A DNA stretch of 64,000 nucleotides from Exiguobacterium undae DSM 14481 (GTDB taxonomy: Bacteria > Bacillota > Bacilli > Exiguobacteriales > Exiguobacteriaceae), in NCBI RefSeq assembly GCF_000620805.1, contig NZ_KK211187.1:1536398-1600397 (forward strand), in the 5' to 3' direction. Both the position numbers and the translations under genes were made by a program. Numbering within the stretch: the first letter of the stretch is position 1; each line of letters opens with the position of its first letter. The notes below the pieces were generated by a model. That model made no database searches, was not told where the DNA came from, and worked only from the letters and a program-made list of their open reading frames with translations. Positions 52,048 to 60,615 of this stretch are shown one piece after another.

Positions 52048-52256
52048 TGACTCGTAAAATCAGCGTTCAGGTGACGGAGATCGTCCCCTTTCCTTTCATC
52101 CATCTCTGATTTCCCTTATACTAGGAAGTGACCGATCGTTAAATATCGTATGAAGTTCGTTCAACGTAGCACCTATCTTCCCTAAAAAGGAACTATTTTG
52201 GCACTTTCTGTCTGAATAGTTTTTTGGTGTATTATGATTTCAGTGAGGAGAAAAAC

Positions 52257-52799
52257 ATGATTATTGGCTATATGCGACCATTTTTTGAAGATCCGGCTTG
52301 TGAGAAACAGGCGGCAATACTCGGAACGTATGAGGTCGATGACACGAGGAGAGAAGACCACAGTTCTTCCAAACGGCGTCACGTTCTCGATCAAACATTG
52401 GAGGATTTAGCGCAAGGGGATGTCCTGCTTGTCTCTCACTTGTATGTATTGGCCGATTCATCCCGGCATCTCATCGAAATTTTAGACCTTCTTGACAGCA
52501 AACAGGCGTTTTTATGGTCAATCCGGGAAAACATCGACACCCGTCAAGCCTTGCCCCATTCGTTTCGCGAAATCGTCCAGCACCTCGTCGCGCTGCAGAG
52601 TGATGTCGTCAGCATGACGACACGCGAAGGCTTATCAAAAGCAAAGGAACTCGGCAAACAGACGGGACGACCGCGTAAACCGGACGAAAACGTCAAACGG
52701 GCGATTGAGATGTATCAAAGCAAGCAATACAGTTTAGCCGATATCCGTGAAAAGACCGGTATCAGTAAAAGTACGTTGTACCGGTATTTGGAACAATGA
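52257..52799 (+). CDS. Serine-recombinase homologue lacking the catalytic serine
   Basis: 180 residues built like a Tn3-type resolvase: N-terminal domain (IIGYMRP…, TLEDLAQGDVLLVSHLYVLA, FREIVQHLVALQSD, MTTREGLSKAKELGKQ, GRPRK) and a C-terminal helix-turn-helix (YSLADIREKTGISKSTLYRY). Active enzymes start with GYxRVS; here the segment is GYMRPFFED, so the nucleophilic Ser is absent. It is therefore probably a DNA-binding protein without recombinase activity. GAGGAG precedes the ATG at 52257. No inverted repeats or transposase flank it. Confidence 0.8.
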   Translation: MIIGYMRPFFEDPACEKQAAILGTYEVDDTRREDHSSSKRRHVLDQTLEDLAQGDVLLVSHLYVLADSSRHLIEILDLLDSKQAFLWSIRENIDTRQALPHSFREIVQHLVALQSDVVSMTTREGLSKAKELGKQTGRPRKPDENVKRAIEMYQSKQYSLADIREKTGISKSTLYRYLEQ

Positions 52800-52802
52800 C
52801 GA

Positions 52803-52835
52803 CGTCCCCCTTGTACTTCAGTACGAGGGGGTTTG
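52803..52835 (+). terminator. Terminator of the resolvase-like gene
   Basis: CCCCCTTGTAC, 4 nt, GTACGAGGGGG, then a short T-tract. Confidence 0.75.
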
Positions 52836-52858
52836 TCCCATATGAGAGGAGCAGGAAC

Positions 52859-53389
52859 ATGCCGAAGGAGTATGAGGACTTACGAAAAACGTTACACGAC
52901 CGCTTCACCCGCTATCCGGACCGCCACCCGGCGCTTACCTGGTCAACGGTTGAAGCCGAGCTGACAGACGACCGTCTTCGTGCACTCGACTGGATGGAAC
53001 AGACCGGCGGCGAACCGGATGTGGTGGTCATGCCGGACGGTCAGTGGCTGTATGTCGACTGCGCGGAAGAGAGTCCAACCGGACGGCGCAGCTTATGTTA
53101 CGACAACGAAGCACTGGAAAAACGGAAGAAAAATAAACCGCTCGGCAGCGCCGTGGCGACAGCAAGCGAGTATGGTGTGGTCGTCTTAACGGAAGACCAC
53201 TACCGTCATTTGCAGACGGTTGGGGCGTTTGACCTGAAGACGTCGAGCTGGATCGAGACTCCGGAGTCCATCCGCATGCAAGGCGGCGCCCTCTTTTGTG
53301 ACCGACGGTACGGCAACGTCTTCACTTATCACAACGGGGCGGACTCGTATTATGCGAATCGCGGTTTTCGGACGTATCTGACGTTTTAA
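52859..53389 (+). CDS. DUF4256 family protein
   Basis: 176 residues matching DUF4256: RKTLHDRFTRYPDRHPALTW, VVVMPDGQWLYVDCAEESP, RRSLCYDNEALEKRKKNKP and FHYHNGADSYYANRGFR-like end. Function unknown. AGGAG 7 nt before the ATG at 52859 sets the start. Soluble; single gene between two terminators. Confidence 0.8.
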   Translation: MPKEYEDLRKTLHDRFTRYPDRHPALTWSTVEAELTDDRLRALDWMEQTGGEPDVVVMPDGQWLYVDCAEESPTGRRSLCYDNEALEKRKKNKPLGSAVATASEYGVVVLTEDHYRHLQTVGAFDLKTSSWIETPESIRMQGGALFCDRRYGNVFTYHNGADSYYANRGFRTYLTF

Positions 53390-53393
53390 CGTT

Positions 53394-53439
53394 CTAAAGA
53401 GTATCGTCTACTTTTATTCTGGTAGATTATACTCTTTTG
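53394..53439. terminator. Bidirectional terminator at the left border of the AT-rich island
   Basis: AAAGAGTAT...ATACTCTTT with a long inner stem (CTAC/GTAG); T-tract to the right. Confidence 0.65.
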
Positions 53440-53467
53440 TCTGTTTATGTCTAACAACTAATTGTGA

Positions 53468-53986
53468 TTACGGAACGATCACCAGCGATACCACTCTCTC
53501 TTGATCTTCGTTGTCTCCTGATAACTGATGGTACTTTTCCATCAGTGACCGGAGTTCGGATTGAAACTCATTAAATGATTCATCAGGTAAATTCAGTTTA
53601 ACTAACGAAAACGTTGATTTGTCTTGTAATCCCTCCTTCACGCTATTGTCATGATAGTTTTTATAATTCTGTAAGATATACACAAAGTAGAAGGATATGA
53701 AATTGGCTTTTTCCGTGTACGTTGCAGAAGTCCAGTCCTCTTCTTTGATTCTGTAGCCTGTTGTATTCAAGGCATATATCTTTTCCTCTACTTTTCCAAC
53801 ACGTTGATTTCCAACAATTTTTAGTAAAGAATCCTCGATCATCGAGTTTACATGCCGATACAGAGTGGCTTGTGGAATTTCTTTGAGCAACTTGTGGAGT
53901 TGCATGATCGACAATCCTTCGTCACGGTCAATCAACTCCAACGCGATTTTAAATCTTACCTGGTTTTTAAATAAATCAAAATCCAT
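53468..53986 (-). CDS. Winged-helix transcriptional regulator
   Basis: 172 residues. The N-terminal helix-turn-helix (residues 10-65) reads KIALELIDRDEGLSIMQLHK, LKEIPQATLYRHVNSMIEDSLL, followed by the wing VEEKIYALNTTGYRI. It resembles ArsR/PadR-type regulators that control ABC transporter genes. The helical C-terminal half is family-variable. Codon use is AT-richer than in the genes before it. It probably controls the divergent YxlEFG-like operon, across an unknown gene. Confidence 0.75.
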   Translation of the reverse strand: MDFDLFKNQVRFKIALELIDRDEGLSIMQLHKLLKEIPQATLYRHVNSMIEDSLLKIVGNQRVGKVEEKIYALNTTGYRIKEEDWTSATYTEKANFISFYFVYILQNYKNYHDNSVKEGLQDKSTFSLVKLNLPDESFNEFQSELRSLMEKYHQLSGDNEDQERVVSLVIVP

Positions 53987-54067
53987 CGAATTTTATCCCC
54001 TTACACATCATAGTAAACGATACTTCTTTTTTTATTGTCATTTTACGAGAAGATCCCATTCGTAAGC

Positions 54068-54538
54068 TCAGTTCATTCTATAGGGAATGTTTTGAATAAA
54101 ATGATCCAACTTGATGCCAAAATAAGTTTCAATGTCCGATTTTAAATCGTTCTCCAATCGGAATAAAGCGACAACCAAGTCATTTAGAGGCAGCACGTTA
54201 TATACATCTACCTCTCCCCAGATGGATGTGATTCTTCCTCGACTAGAAAAAGGCAACATGGACAGGATGGCTCCATCCTTATCATCATGCTCGACGGAAT
54301 AGTAATGAAACTCTGGAACGTTAGTGGGTTTCACCTGTTCTTTCCAACGATACAATGCTTTGTATAACTCCAAAATCGGAACCGATATGTTTAAATAAGC
54401 GATTTGATTTATTTGAATCACAAACCATGCTTCAATCGAGAGAATCGCTGAAACATCTCTAGCCGATTGTTTCGAAAGTTCGTTGGGGCGGCTGATAAAA
54501 GTATAAGAAAATAGGATTGAATCAGGAATCACGACCAT
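54068..54538 (-). CDS. Unknown protein in the AT-rich island
   Basis: 156 residues, no signal peptide. Mixed alpha/beta prediction; WFVIQINQIAYLNISVPILELYKALYRW is amphipathic rather than membrane-like. No family recognised. It lies between the regulator and the ABC operon. Confidence 0.55.
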   Translation of the reverse strand: MVVIPDSILFSYTFISRPNELSKQSARDVSAILSIEAWFVIQINQIAYLNISVPILELYKALYRWKEQVKPTNVPEFHYYSVEHDDKDGAILSMLPFSSRGRITSIWGEVDVYNVLPLNDLVVALFRLENDLKSDIETYFGIKLDHFIQNIPYRMN

Positions 54539-54719
54539 ATTTCATCATCCTTCCTATCGATTTTCTGGCGTTTTTCCTTTGTCTTATAGTTCCTTATTAG
54601 TGAACATACCACATGCCCATGGATGTTCGGAATTTAATTTATCATTTTCATGAAAGGAAAAAATAGGATTGACTTATAAATTATCATTATCGATAATGAT
54701 AATAGAAAGAGGTGACTAT

Positions 54720-54959
54720 ATGAATACAGATGTAACTGTTTTGTTGGAAATCGATTGGCATCAGATTTTCCCTTTAATCCTCCCAATTCTCCTGTTTAAT
54801 TTTTTATTGATTGGCATTGCTCTTTTGGACTGGTTTAAACGAAAAAAACATATTGCTGCACCATACGTCTGGTTAGTTGTCATCGTATGCATGCAGACAG
54901 TTGGTCCCATCGCGTATTTGATAGTTGGAAGGAGAGTGATTCGTGATGATCATAATTGA
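54720..54959 (+). CDS. PLDc_N-domain membrane protein, YxlE-like
   Basis: 79 residues. Two membrane helices: FPLILPILLFNFLLIGIALL, then the PLDc_N pattern WFKRKKHIAAPYVWLVVIVC and VGPIAYLIVGRR. YxlE of the Bacillus sigY operon has the same domain and the same ABC neighbours. AGAGGTGACT precedes the ATG. Its end overlaps the ATPase gene by 17 bp. Confidence 0.8.
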   Translation: MNTDVTVLLEIDWHQIFPLILPILLFNFLLIGIALLDWFKRKKHIAAPYVWLVVIVCMQTVGPIAYLIVGRRVIRDDHN

Positions 54960-55836
54960 TAATCTCCATAAGACGCTGGAGAACAGAAAAATCTTAAAGG
55001 GAATCAATCTATCGATTGCAGAAAATGAATGTGTCGGTTTAATCGGTCCTAATGGCGCAGGTAAAACGACACTTATAAAATGCATGACAGGAATTTTATC
55101 ATACGAAAACGGCAGTATACGAATGGATTCCCAACCTATTGAACAGCACAAAAAGGATATTGGTTATCTCTCTCAATACACGGATTTTAAAGCGTGGATG
55201 ACTTGTCGTGAATCTTTACTGTTTTTCGGGCAACTGTCAGGTCTTGAAAAAAAACTAGTACAAAAAAGAATTCCTACACTTTTGGAAGAAGTCGGCCTTT
55301 TCGGTAAGGATCATTTTAAGGTCGAACAGTTATCGGGTGGAATGAAACAACGACTGGGAGTCGCTCAAGCGATTTTACACAATCCGCGTCTTCTTATTTT
55401 GGATGAACCAATGTCTTCCCTCGATCCGATTGGCAGAAATGAAATGAAAAAACTAATGGAGCGTCTCAAGTTGCATACCACCATTCTTATTTCGACGCAT
55501 ATTTTAGATGATACCGGCGAAATTTGTGATCGATACATCATCATGAAGAATGGACAGGTCATCGGTAATATCAACAGTCAATTGCAACATGTCGATCGGA
55601 GAAAGGTTTTATTACAGGTTAAGGATATGAAAAACATTGATCGACTTAAGATGCATTCTGACTTTGAATCTGTGCAATTCCTATCTCCGCACACCATTCT
55701 TTTATCCGGTGATAAAGAATTCGTTTTAAAGAACGTCATTAAGGCATGTACGGCTCAATCTATAGAGGTTATCACAATTGGATTTCACCAAAAGGACTTA
55801 GAACAAGTATTTATTGAGATGGTGTCAGAGATATGA
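54943..55836 (+). CDS. ABC transporter ATPase, YxlF-like
   Basis: 297 residues. Walker A GPNGAGKTTLIK (residues 35-46), signature QLSGGMKQRLGVA, Walker B LLILDEPMSSLD and H-loop ISTHI. A C-terminal extension of about 80 residues with VFIEMVSE at its end is typical of the ABC-2 bacitracin/lantibiotic-immunity branch. GTG at 54943 or the adjacent ATG at 54946 follows AAGGAG. Confidence 0.9.
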   Translation: MMIIIDNLHKTLENRKILKGINLSIAENECVGLIGPNGAGKTTLIKCMTGILSYENGSIRMDSQPIEQHKKDIGYLSQYTDFKAWMTCRESLLFFGQLSGLEKKLVQKRIPTLLEEVGLFGKDHFKVEQLSGGMKQRLGVAQAILHNPRLLILDEPMSSLDPIGRNEMKKLMERLKLHTTILISTHILDDTGEICDRYIIMKNGQVIGNINSQLQHVDRRKVLLQVKDMKNIDRLKMHSDFESVQFLSPHTILLSGDKEFVLKNVIKACTAQSIEVITIGFHQKDLEQVFIEMVSEI

Positions 55837-56600
55837 ATAATCTTTTTATTCTCGTGCGAGCTGAACTGGCAGAAGCATTGAAGGAATATAAATTTATTTG
55901 GTTAACCTTGTTTTTCAGCACTCTCGGTGTCACGCAACCGCTCATTAATAAGTATATGGACGTCATTCTTAATCATATTGGTGACACAGCTGGAATTGTT
56001 ATTGATCCAAACAGACAAGTACCCAACGCAACAGACGTCTTTTTATCGACCATCTCCGGTCAATTCAATCAAATCGGTCTGATCATTTTAATTATCAGCT
56101 TTATGGGTCTGATTGCAACAGATCGTAACAGTGGTATGCAAGACTTTATATTGACTCGACCGGTTTCCTTGTACAGTTATCTTTATTCAAAATTAATTGG
56201 TCATTGGTTGATTAGCATGTTCTCTATTTCAGTCGGAGTACTTGTTTCTTATCTATACACCGTTTATTTGTTTGGGACGTTTTCTTTTCTGAAGCTACTC
56301 GGTTTTTTAGTATTGTACAGTCTGTGGATTCTTTACCTTATCAGTCTAGTGATTTTAATCAGCACGTTTGTTAAAAATCAAATTCTGATTGCTATCCTAA
56401 CCATTACTTTTGCATTTTTTTGGATCTTCACTAAAAATTTTAGCCATGCATTATCTCAGATTGTCCCAGCAAAGATCTTGACGCTGGCCGAGCATCAGTT
56501 ACTTGATCTCCATGAATTGAACTACGTAAGTGTCTTCATTTGTCTAATGTTAACGGTACTGAATATCAGTTGGGCTGGCGCAAAATTCAATAAATTTTAA
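55833..56600 (+). CDS. ABC-2 type permease, YxlG-like
   Basis: 255 residues with about six membrane helices and a large extracytoplasmic loop between the first two (residues 40-75). It overlaps the ATPase gene by 4 bp (ATGA). Together with the ATPase and the PLDc_N protein it forms a YxlE-YxlF-YxlG-like exporter whose substrate is unknown. Confidence 0.88.
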   Translation: MNNLFILVRAELAEALKEYKFIWLTLFFSTLGVTQPLINKYMDVILNHIGDTAGIVIDPNRQVPNATDVFLSTISGQFNQIGLIILIISFMGLIATDRNSGMQDFILTRPVSLYSYLYSKLIGHWLISMFSISVGVLVSYLYTVYLFGTFSFLKLLGFLVLYSLWILYLISLVILISTFVKNQILIAILTITFAFFWIFTKNFSHALSQIVPAKILTLAEHQLLDLHELNYVSVFICLMLTVLNISWAGAKFNKF

Positions 56601-56698
56601 TCAGTTCAGGTGAAACGATCAAGTGAGTTGGCGAATTGCAATATGAAGAATACTGCTAGCCAAACGTACTCTCGACTAAAGCAGTGAGTAGAAGATAT

Positions 56699-56742
56699 AT
56701 GTAAAAACGGTACCGGAGATTCCGAGTACCGTTTTTACATAT
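56699..56742 (+). terminator. Terminator of the YxlEFG-like operon
   Basis: AAAAACGGTAC, 12 nt, GTACCGTTTTT. The gap 56601-56905 otherwise contains only promoter-like A/T-rich sequence. Confidence 0.85.
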
Positions 56743-56905
56743 ATTTTTCATCGCCCGTTAAAGTGAGTGAAATTCCATTTTATGTATATAATAGTCAGGT
56801 GGTTTGTTATAATTTATTGTGTCTCATGGATCAGCGTTCCATTTGTTGTTAGGATATAGATCTTTTAGTGAATCAAATCAATGTACATAAGGCAGGTGAG
56901 CATCT

Positions 56906-57808
56906 TTGTTGTGGGCAGGCATTACGATTGGAATTGGGATTACATTACTTTGTCGATGGCTCTTCAAAAAAGTTAAGCCGGTGTCACCTGTCCAATCGAC
57001 TATTTCTACCTTTGGCAACCATTCCAAAGACATCATGTATATCTTCGAGGTGAAGCCCGTCTATCGGTTTCGCTACATCAGTCCTTCACTGGATGACCAT
57101 ATCGGTGCCGGAACGGTAAAAGCGAGTTATGCCGACCCGTCAGAGTGTTTCGACCGAATTCATCCGGAGGACGTCGAAATCCTGATGTCTAAATTATCCG
57201 GTAACTGCAATTACGAGGAACCGTTCACCCAACGTTGGCGGACAAACGACGGGACGTACACCTGGTTTGAAGAGTACACGACACCGATTTACGAACAAGG
57301 TGAACTCGTTGCCGTTCAGGGCGTCATCCGCAATATGGACGCGGCAAAAACCAAACAACGGGAACTCGAGCAACTGTACCGGCAAGATCCGTTGACGGGT
57401 CTCTTGAACCGGCATACCTTCGATGGATTACTCAAAGAAATGATGCAAGCATCCCCTGTCCGGCTCGGTGTCATCGCGCTGGATCTCAATGACCTCAAAC
57501 AGATCAATGACCGATTTGGCCACGTCGCTGGAGATGCCTTGTTGCAACAGACCGCGCTTTGTCTGTCACGGTGTGCGTTTGAAGCGTACCGCCTCGGCGG
57601 CGATGAGTTTGTCATCATTTGCCGGGATCATGCGGAGCAGGATTGCCTGCTCTTGGTCGAACAGTTGCGCTCCGAATTCATCAAACACGAGTTGTCGGTC
57701 GCGATCGGATTTGCCTACAATCCGGCGACAACCGATCTCGCAGATGTCCTCCGAAAAGCGGATCAGGCGATGTACAGGGATAAACAGACGACGAAATTAC
57801 TCGTTTGA
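56906..57808 (+). CDS. PAS-GGDEF diguanylate cyclase
   Basis: 300 residues. A short N-terminal hydrophobic helix (residues 3-16) anchors it. A PAS_3-type domain with PAC motif (residues about 40-150; TNDGTYTWFEEYTTPIYEQG) precedes the GGDEF domain (about 155-298). The active-site loop is RLGGDEF and the metal-binding Asp is in ALDLNDLKQINDRFGH, so it should make cyclic di-GMP. No RxxD inhibition site is visible before the loop. It starts at TTG (56906) after AGGTGAG. Its end overlaps the convergent hydrolase gene by 12 bp. Confidence 0.88.
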   Translation: MLWAGITIGIGITLLCRWLFKKVKPVSPVQSTISTFGNHSKDIMYIFEVKPVYRFRYISPSLDDHIGAGTVKASYADPSECFDRIHPEDVEILMSKLSGNCNYEEPFTQRWRTNDGTYTWFEEYTTPIYEQGELVAVQGVIRNMDAAKTKQRELEQLYRQDPLTGLLNRHTFDGLLKEMMQASPVRLGVIALDLNDLKQINDRFGHVAGDALLQQTALCLSRCAFEAYRLGGDEFVIICRDHAEQDCLLLVEQLRSEFIKHELSVAIGFAYNPATTDLADVLRKADQAMYRDKQTTKLLV

Positions 57809-58483
57809 CTGTTGCAACACCCGGTTCAAGTGGTGGTTAAACAGATCGGGCTGATCGAGGTTCGCGGTATGGCCGGCATCTGGAATCAAATGAATCTGTG
57901 TGTTGGGATACTCGCGTTGGAAGCGAGATGCACCGGTGACCTCATGCTCTTGCACCATGCCGTTTAAAATGAAGACGGGAGCTTGCAGATGCTGTAACGA
58001 TTGTTTGGTCATGGTAGGATAACGGAACGTCATCTGATGCAACACACGTTGCATCGTCTCTTGCCAACGTGTCCCGTGCAAGTCTTCGAACTGAGCGGCA
58101 ATCAACGGCTCATGTTGTTTGATGTCGAGAAAGTAAGTGTATTGTTGTGCCATGACGTCCGTAAGTTCTTCCGGTACGACCGGTGTATATCCGGTCAAGA
58201 TGATTCCACCAACCAACTCCGGTGCTTTCAGTGCGACTTGAATCGCGAGTGACGCCCCAAGAGACAGACCGACGAGATGACCGGGTCCGGTTTCGCGGAT
58301 GCGGTTGATCAGACTGACCGTCGCCTGCTCGATGTATTCCACGGCTGCTGCATCTTCTGACGTACCATGTCCGGGTAAATCCATCACGATGATGTCATAT
58401 TCTTTCTTGAAATAAGCGATTTGTTGTTCGAAATGGGTTTGTCCTGTTCCCATGAAGCCGTGTAAAAAATAGATCCGTTTCAT
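57797..58483 (-). CDS. Alpha/beta-fold hydrolase
   Basis: 228 residues. YFLHGFMGTG (oxyanion region), GLSLGAS with nucleophile Ser near residue 94 and DAGHTANLDQP with the catalytic His. It resembles MenH/BioH-type hydrolases in size. AAAGGATG 7 nt before the ATG at 58483 sets the start, just after the stop of the neighbouring hydrolase gene, so the two are co-transcribed. Substrate unknown. Confidence 0.82.
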   Translation of the reverse strand: MKRIYFLHGFMGTGQTHFEQQIAYFKKEYDIIVMDLPGHGTSEDAAAVEYIEQATVSLINRIRETGPGHLVGLSLGASLAIQVALKAPELVGGIILTGYTPVVPEELTDVMAQQYTYFLDIKQHEPLIAAQFEDLHGTRWQETMQRVLHQMTFRYPTMTKQSLQHLQAPVFILNGMVQEHEVTGASRFQREYPNTQIHLIPDAGHTANLDQPDLFNHHLNRVLQQSNE

Positions 58484-58485
58484 CG

Positions 58486-59379
58486 TCACACATCCTTTAT
58501 TTGGTGTTGGTCAAGCGTTCGAATCGCCGCGATGACGAGATCCGGCCGGTCCAAGTGAATCGCATGACCTGCTGTTGGAGCGAAGATTAATTCAGCTGTT
58601 GCTGTCAACTTGGCTTGTTGTGCAATCAATCGATGCCACGTTTCTTCTAGTCGGCGGAGTTCGTGTTCCGGTAACCCGTCTTCGATTCCGTCTGAAATGC
58701 TTTGCTCCTTGTCCCGACCGAGGACGATCAGTGGCACTTCCGGGAAATTGTCCGTCCGAATCCGTGCCGCATCCGTTTTCCAGTGCGTGACTTCTGTCGC
58801 CATCATCGTATAGAGGGCAGGATCGAGTTGGAAATCGAGCAGCGCTGACTGAACCGTTTCCGGTAAGCGTTGTTGCGCCGGCGTCAATGCCGGGTGGATC
58901 AACAGACGCAGCTGGTCGCTTGTTTGTGTTGCATAACGCCGGCATTGTTCAATCCAGGTGGCATCCGACGACAGAGTATCGAGCACGGGTGTATCGAGGT
59001 CATCAAGTTCGTGTAAATCAACTGACGTCGAATCGACCAAAAGCAACCCTTTTACCTGATCGGGATATCGGATTGCGAACTCTTGGGCAATCAATCCGCC
59101 ATAGGAGTGACCGATCAAGAGAATTGGTTCGTCTACGTTGCAATGGGTCAAGAGCCTTTGCAGTTGTTGAACCGCGTGACTTGTCCGGTGAATCCCGTCA
59201 CCTTCCTGCCAGGAATGCCGGTGGAAGCTGAGAATCCGGTTGGTTGGTCGCAATGTTTGAACGATCTCATACCATTCTTCATACGAACACCCCATTCCGG
59301 TCAAAATCACGATGGGTGTCCCGGTTGTGCCTGTATCCAAGTATTGTACTTGATGCAAAGAAGACACTTTTGTACGCAT
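58486..59379 (-). CDS. Alpha/beta-fold hydrolase
   Basis: 297 residues. VILTGMGCSYEEW (oxyanion region), GHSYGGLIAQEFA with nucleophile Ser near residue 96 and TAGHAIHLDRPD with the His. DSTS after the third strand is typical of the haloalkane dehalogenase-like branch, but no halide-binding Trp pair is evident. First gene of a two-hydrolase operon. Confidence 0.82.
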   Translation of the reverse strand: MRTKVSSLHQVQYLDTGTTGTPIVILTGMGCSYEEWYEIVQTLRPTNRILSFHRHSWQEGDGIHRTSHAVQQLQRLLTHCNVDEPILLIGHSYGGLIAQEFAIRYPDQVKGLLLVDSTSVDLHELDDLDTPVLDTLSSDATWIEQCRRYATQTSDQLRLLIHPALTPAQQRLPETVQSALLDFQLDPALYTMMATEVTHWKTDAARIRTDNFPEVPLIVLGRDKEQSISDGIEDGLPEHELRRLEETWHRLIAQQAKLTATAELIFAPTAGHAIHLDRPDLVIAAIRTLDQHQIKDV

Positions 59380-59529
59380 ATCAGATCTCCTTTCGTGTCG
59401 TTGTCGATAAAACAGGCAGTCCTACTGGTGTTCTGTAAAAGTTAAGGATATCCTTTTTGTTTTCTTTAAATAATTTAGAATAATAATACGGTAATTGAAA
59501 TATACATAATGAGTAGGAGTTGCGTGTCC

Positions 59530-60213
59530 ATGACCATCTCGGCTGTTTTATTTGATCTCGATGGGACGTTACTCGATCGCACCACTTCGCTACGACGCTT
59601 TTTGGCCGTCCAACACGCCAAGCGAATTGCCCCGCGTTCGACTTGTCCGCTTGATCTGTACCAACACCTTTTTCTGGCACTGGATCAAAACGGTCACGTG
59701 TGGAAGGATATCGTCTATCAACAATTAATCGTCCACTTACACCTTGAGGGTGTCACCGTGTCCGAGTTGTTGCACGACTACGTCTCCGAGTTTGCAAAGA
59801 CGAGTGTGCTGTTCCCTGAGGCACGTCACATGTTGGAGCAGCTGCGCGTGTCCTGTCGGCTCGGGCTCATCACGAACGGTCGGAGCGACGTGCAACGTGC
59901 CGTCATCAACCACCATCAATTGCAGACATTTTTTGACCCGATCTTGATTTCGGAAGAAGTGGGTCTTTCCAAACCGAACCCTGAACTGTTCTTACGTCCT
60001 TTGATCCACTGGGAGCTTGCCCCGGAAAATGTTTTGTATATCGGGGATCATCCGCTTCACGATATCCAAGGAGCAGAAGCAGTCGGGATGACGGGTATCT
60101 TAAAAACAGATCATCCGGTTGTTGCCAGTCCGTCTTCCTACACGGTGAACGACTGGTCGGAACTCGAACCCTTGCTCATCCAACTTAACTTAGAAAGAAG
60201 GTCACGCTCATGA
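59530..60213 (+). CDS. HAD-superfamily hydrolase
   Basis: 227 residues with all four HAD motifs: LFDLDGTLLDR (nucleophile Asp), LITNGRS, SKPNPELF (Lys) and YIGDHPLHDIQGA. The cap is helical (type C1), as in YfnB/phosphoglycolate phosphatase relatives. The ATG at 59530 is preceded by TAGGAG at 10 nt; a GTG two codons earlier is also possible. It overlaps the following GNAT gene by 4 bp (ATGA). Confidence 0.85.
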   Translation: MTISAVLFDLDGTLLDRTTSLRRFLAVQHAKRIAPRSTCPLDLYQHLFLALDQNGHVWKDIVYQQLIVHLHLEGVTVSELLHDYVSEFAKTSVLFPEARHMLEQLRVSCRLGLITNGRSDVQRAVINHHQLQTFFDPILISEEVGLSKPNPELFLRPLIHWELAPENVLYIGDHPLHDIQGAEAVGMTGILKTDHPVVASPSSYTVNDWSELEPLLIQLNLERRSRS

Positions 60214-60605
60214 CAACCGCCTATCAGATCCGCCCGTACCAAGATCAGGACTTCCCCGCCATTCAGCGCTTAAATGCTGCGGAAGGCTGGACCCAGCTCG
60301 TCCGTCTCCATGAACGGACCCAACTCGCTTGGCAACACTCAAACGCTGCGCTTGTCGTTGAACATGCGGGGGAGGTCATCGGTTATGTCCGTGGAATGAC
60401 AGACACTCAGGTCACGTTATACATCTGTGAATTACTGATTGATGCCGATTTCCGTGGCCAAGGTCTGGCTCAACAGCTGTTCGCCCGTCTTCATGACCGG
60501 TATCCGACGACCCGGATCGAAGTTCTCGCCTCAAGCAGCTCGGAAAGTTTTTACCGGGGTCAGGCATTTCGTCCGTTTTATGGTTTCCGGAAATCGTTTG
60601 AGTGA
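60210..60605 (+). CDS. GNAT-family N-acetyltransferase
   Basis: 131 residues. The acetyl-CoA loop is DADFRGQGLAQQLFARL, preceded by strand LYICELLI and followed by SSSESFYRGQAFRPFYGF. Translationally coupled to the HAD hydrolase gene. Acceptor unknown. Confidence 0.85.
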   Translation: MTTAYQIRPYQDQDFPAIQRLNAAEGWTQLVRLHERTQLAWQHSNAALVVEHAGEVIGYVRGMTDTQVTLYICELLIDADFRGQGLAQQLFARLHDRYPTTRIEVLASSSSESFYRGQAFRPFYGFRKSFE

Positions 60606-60615
60606 TGCGGTTCGC

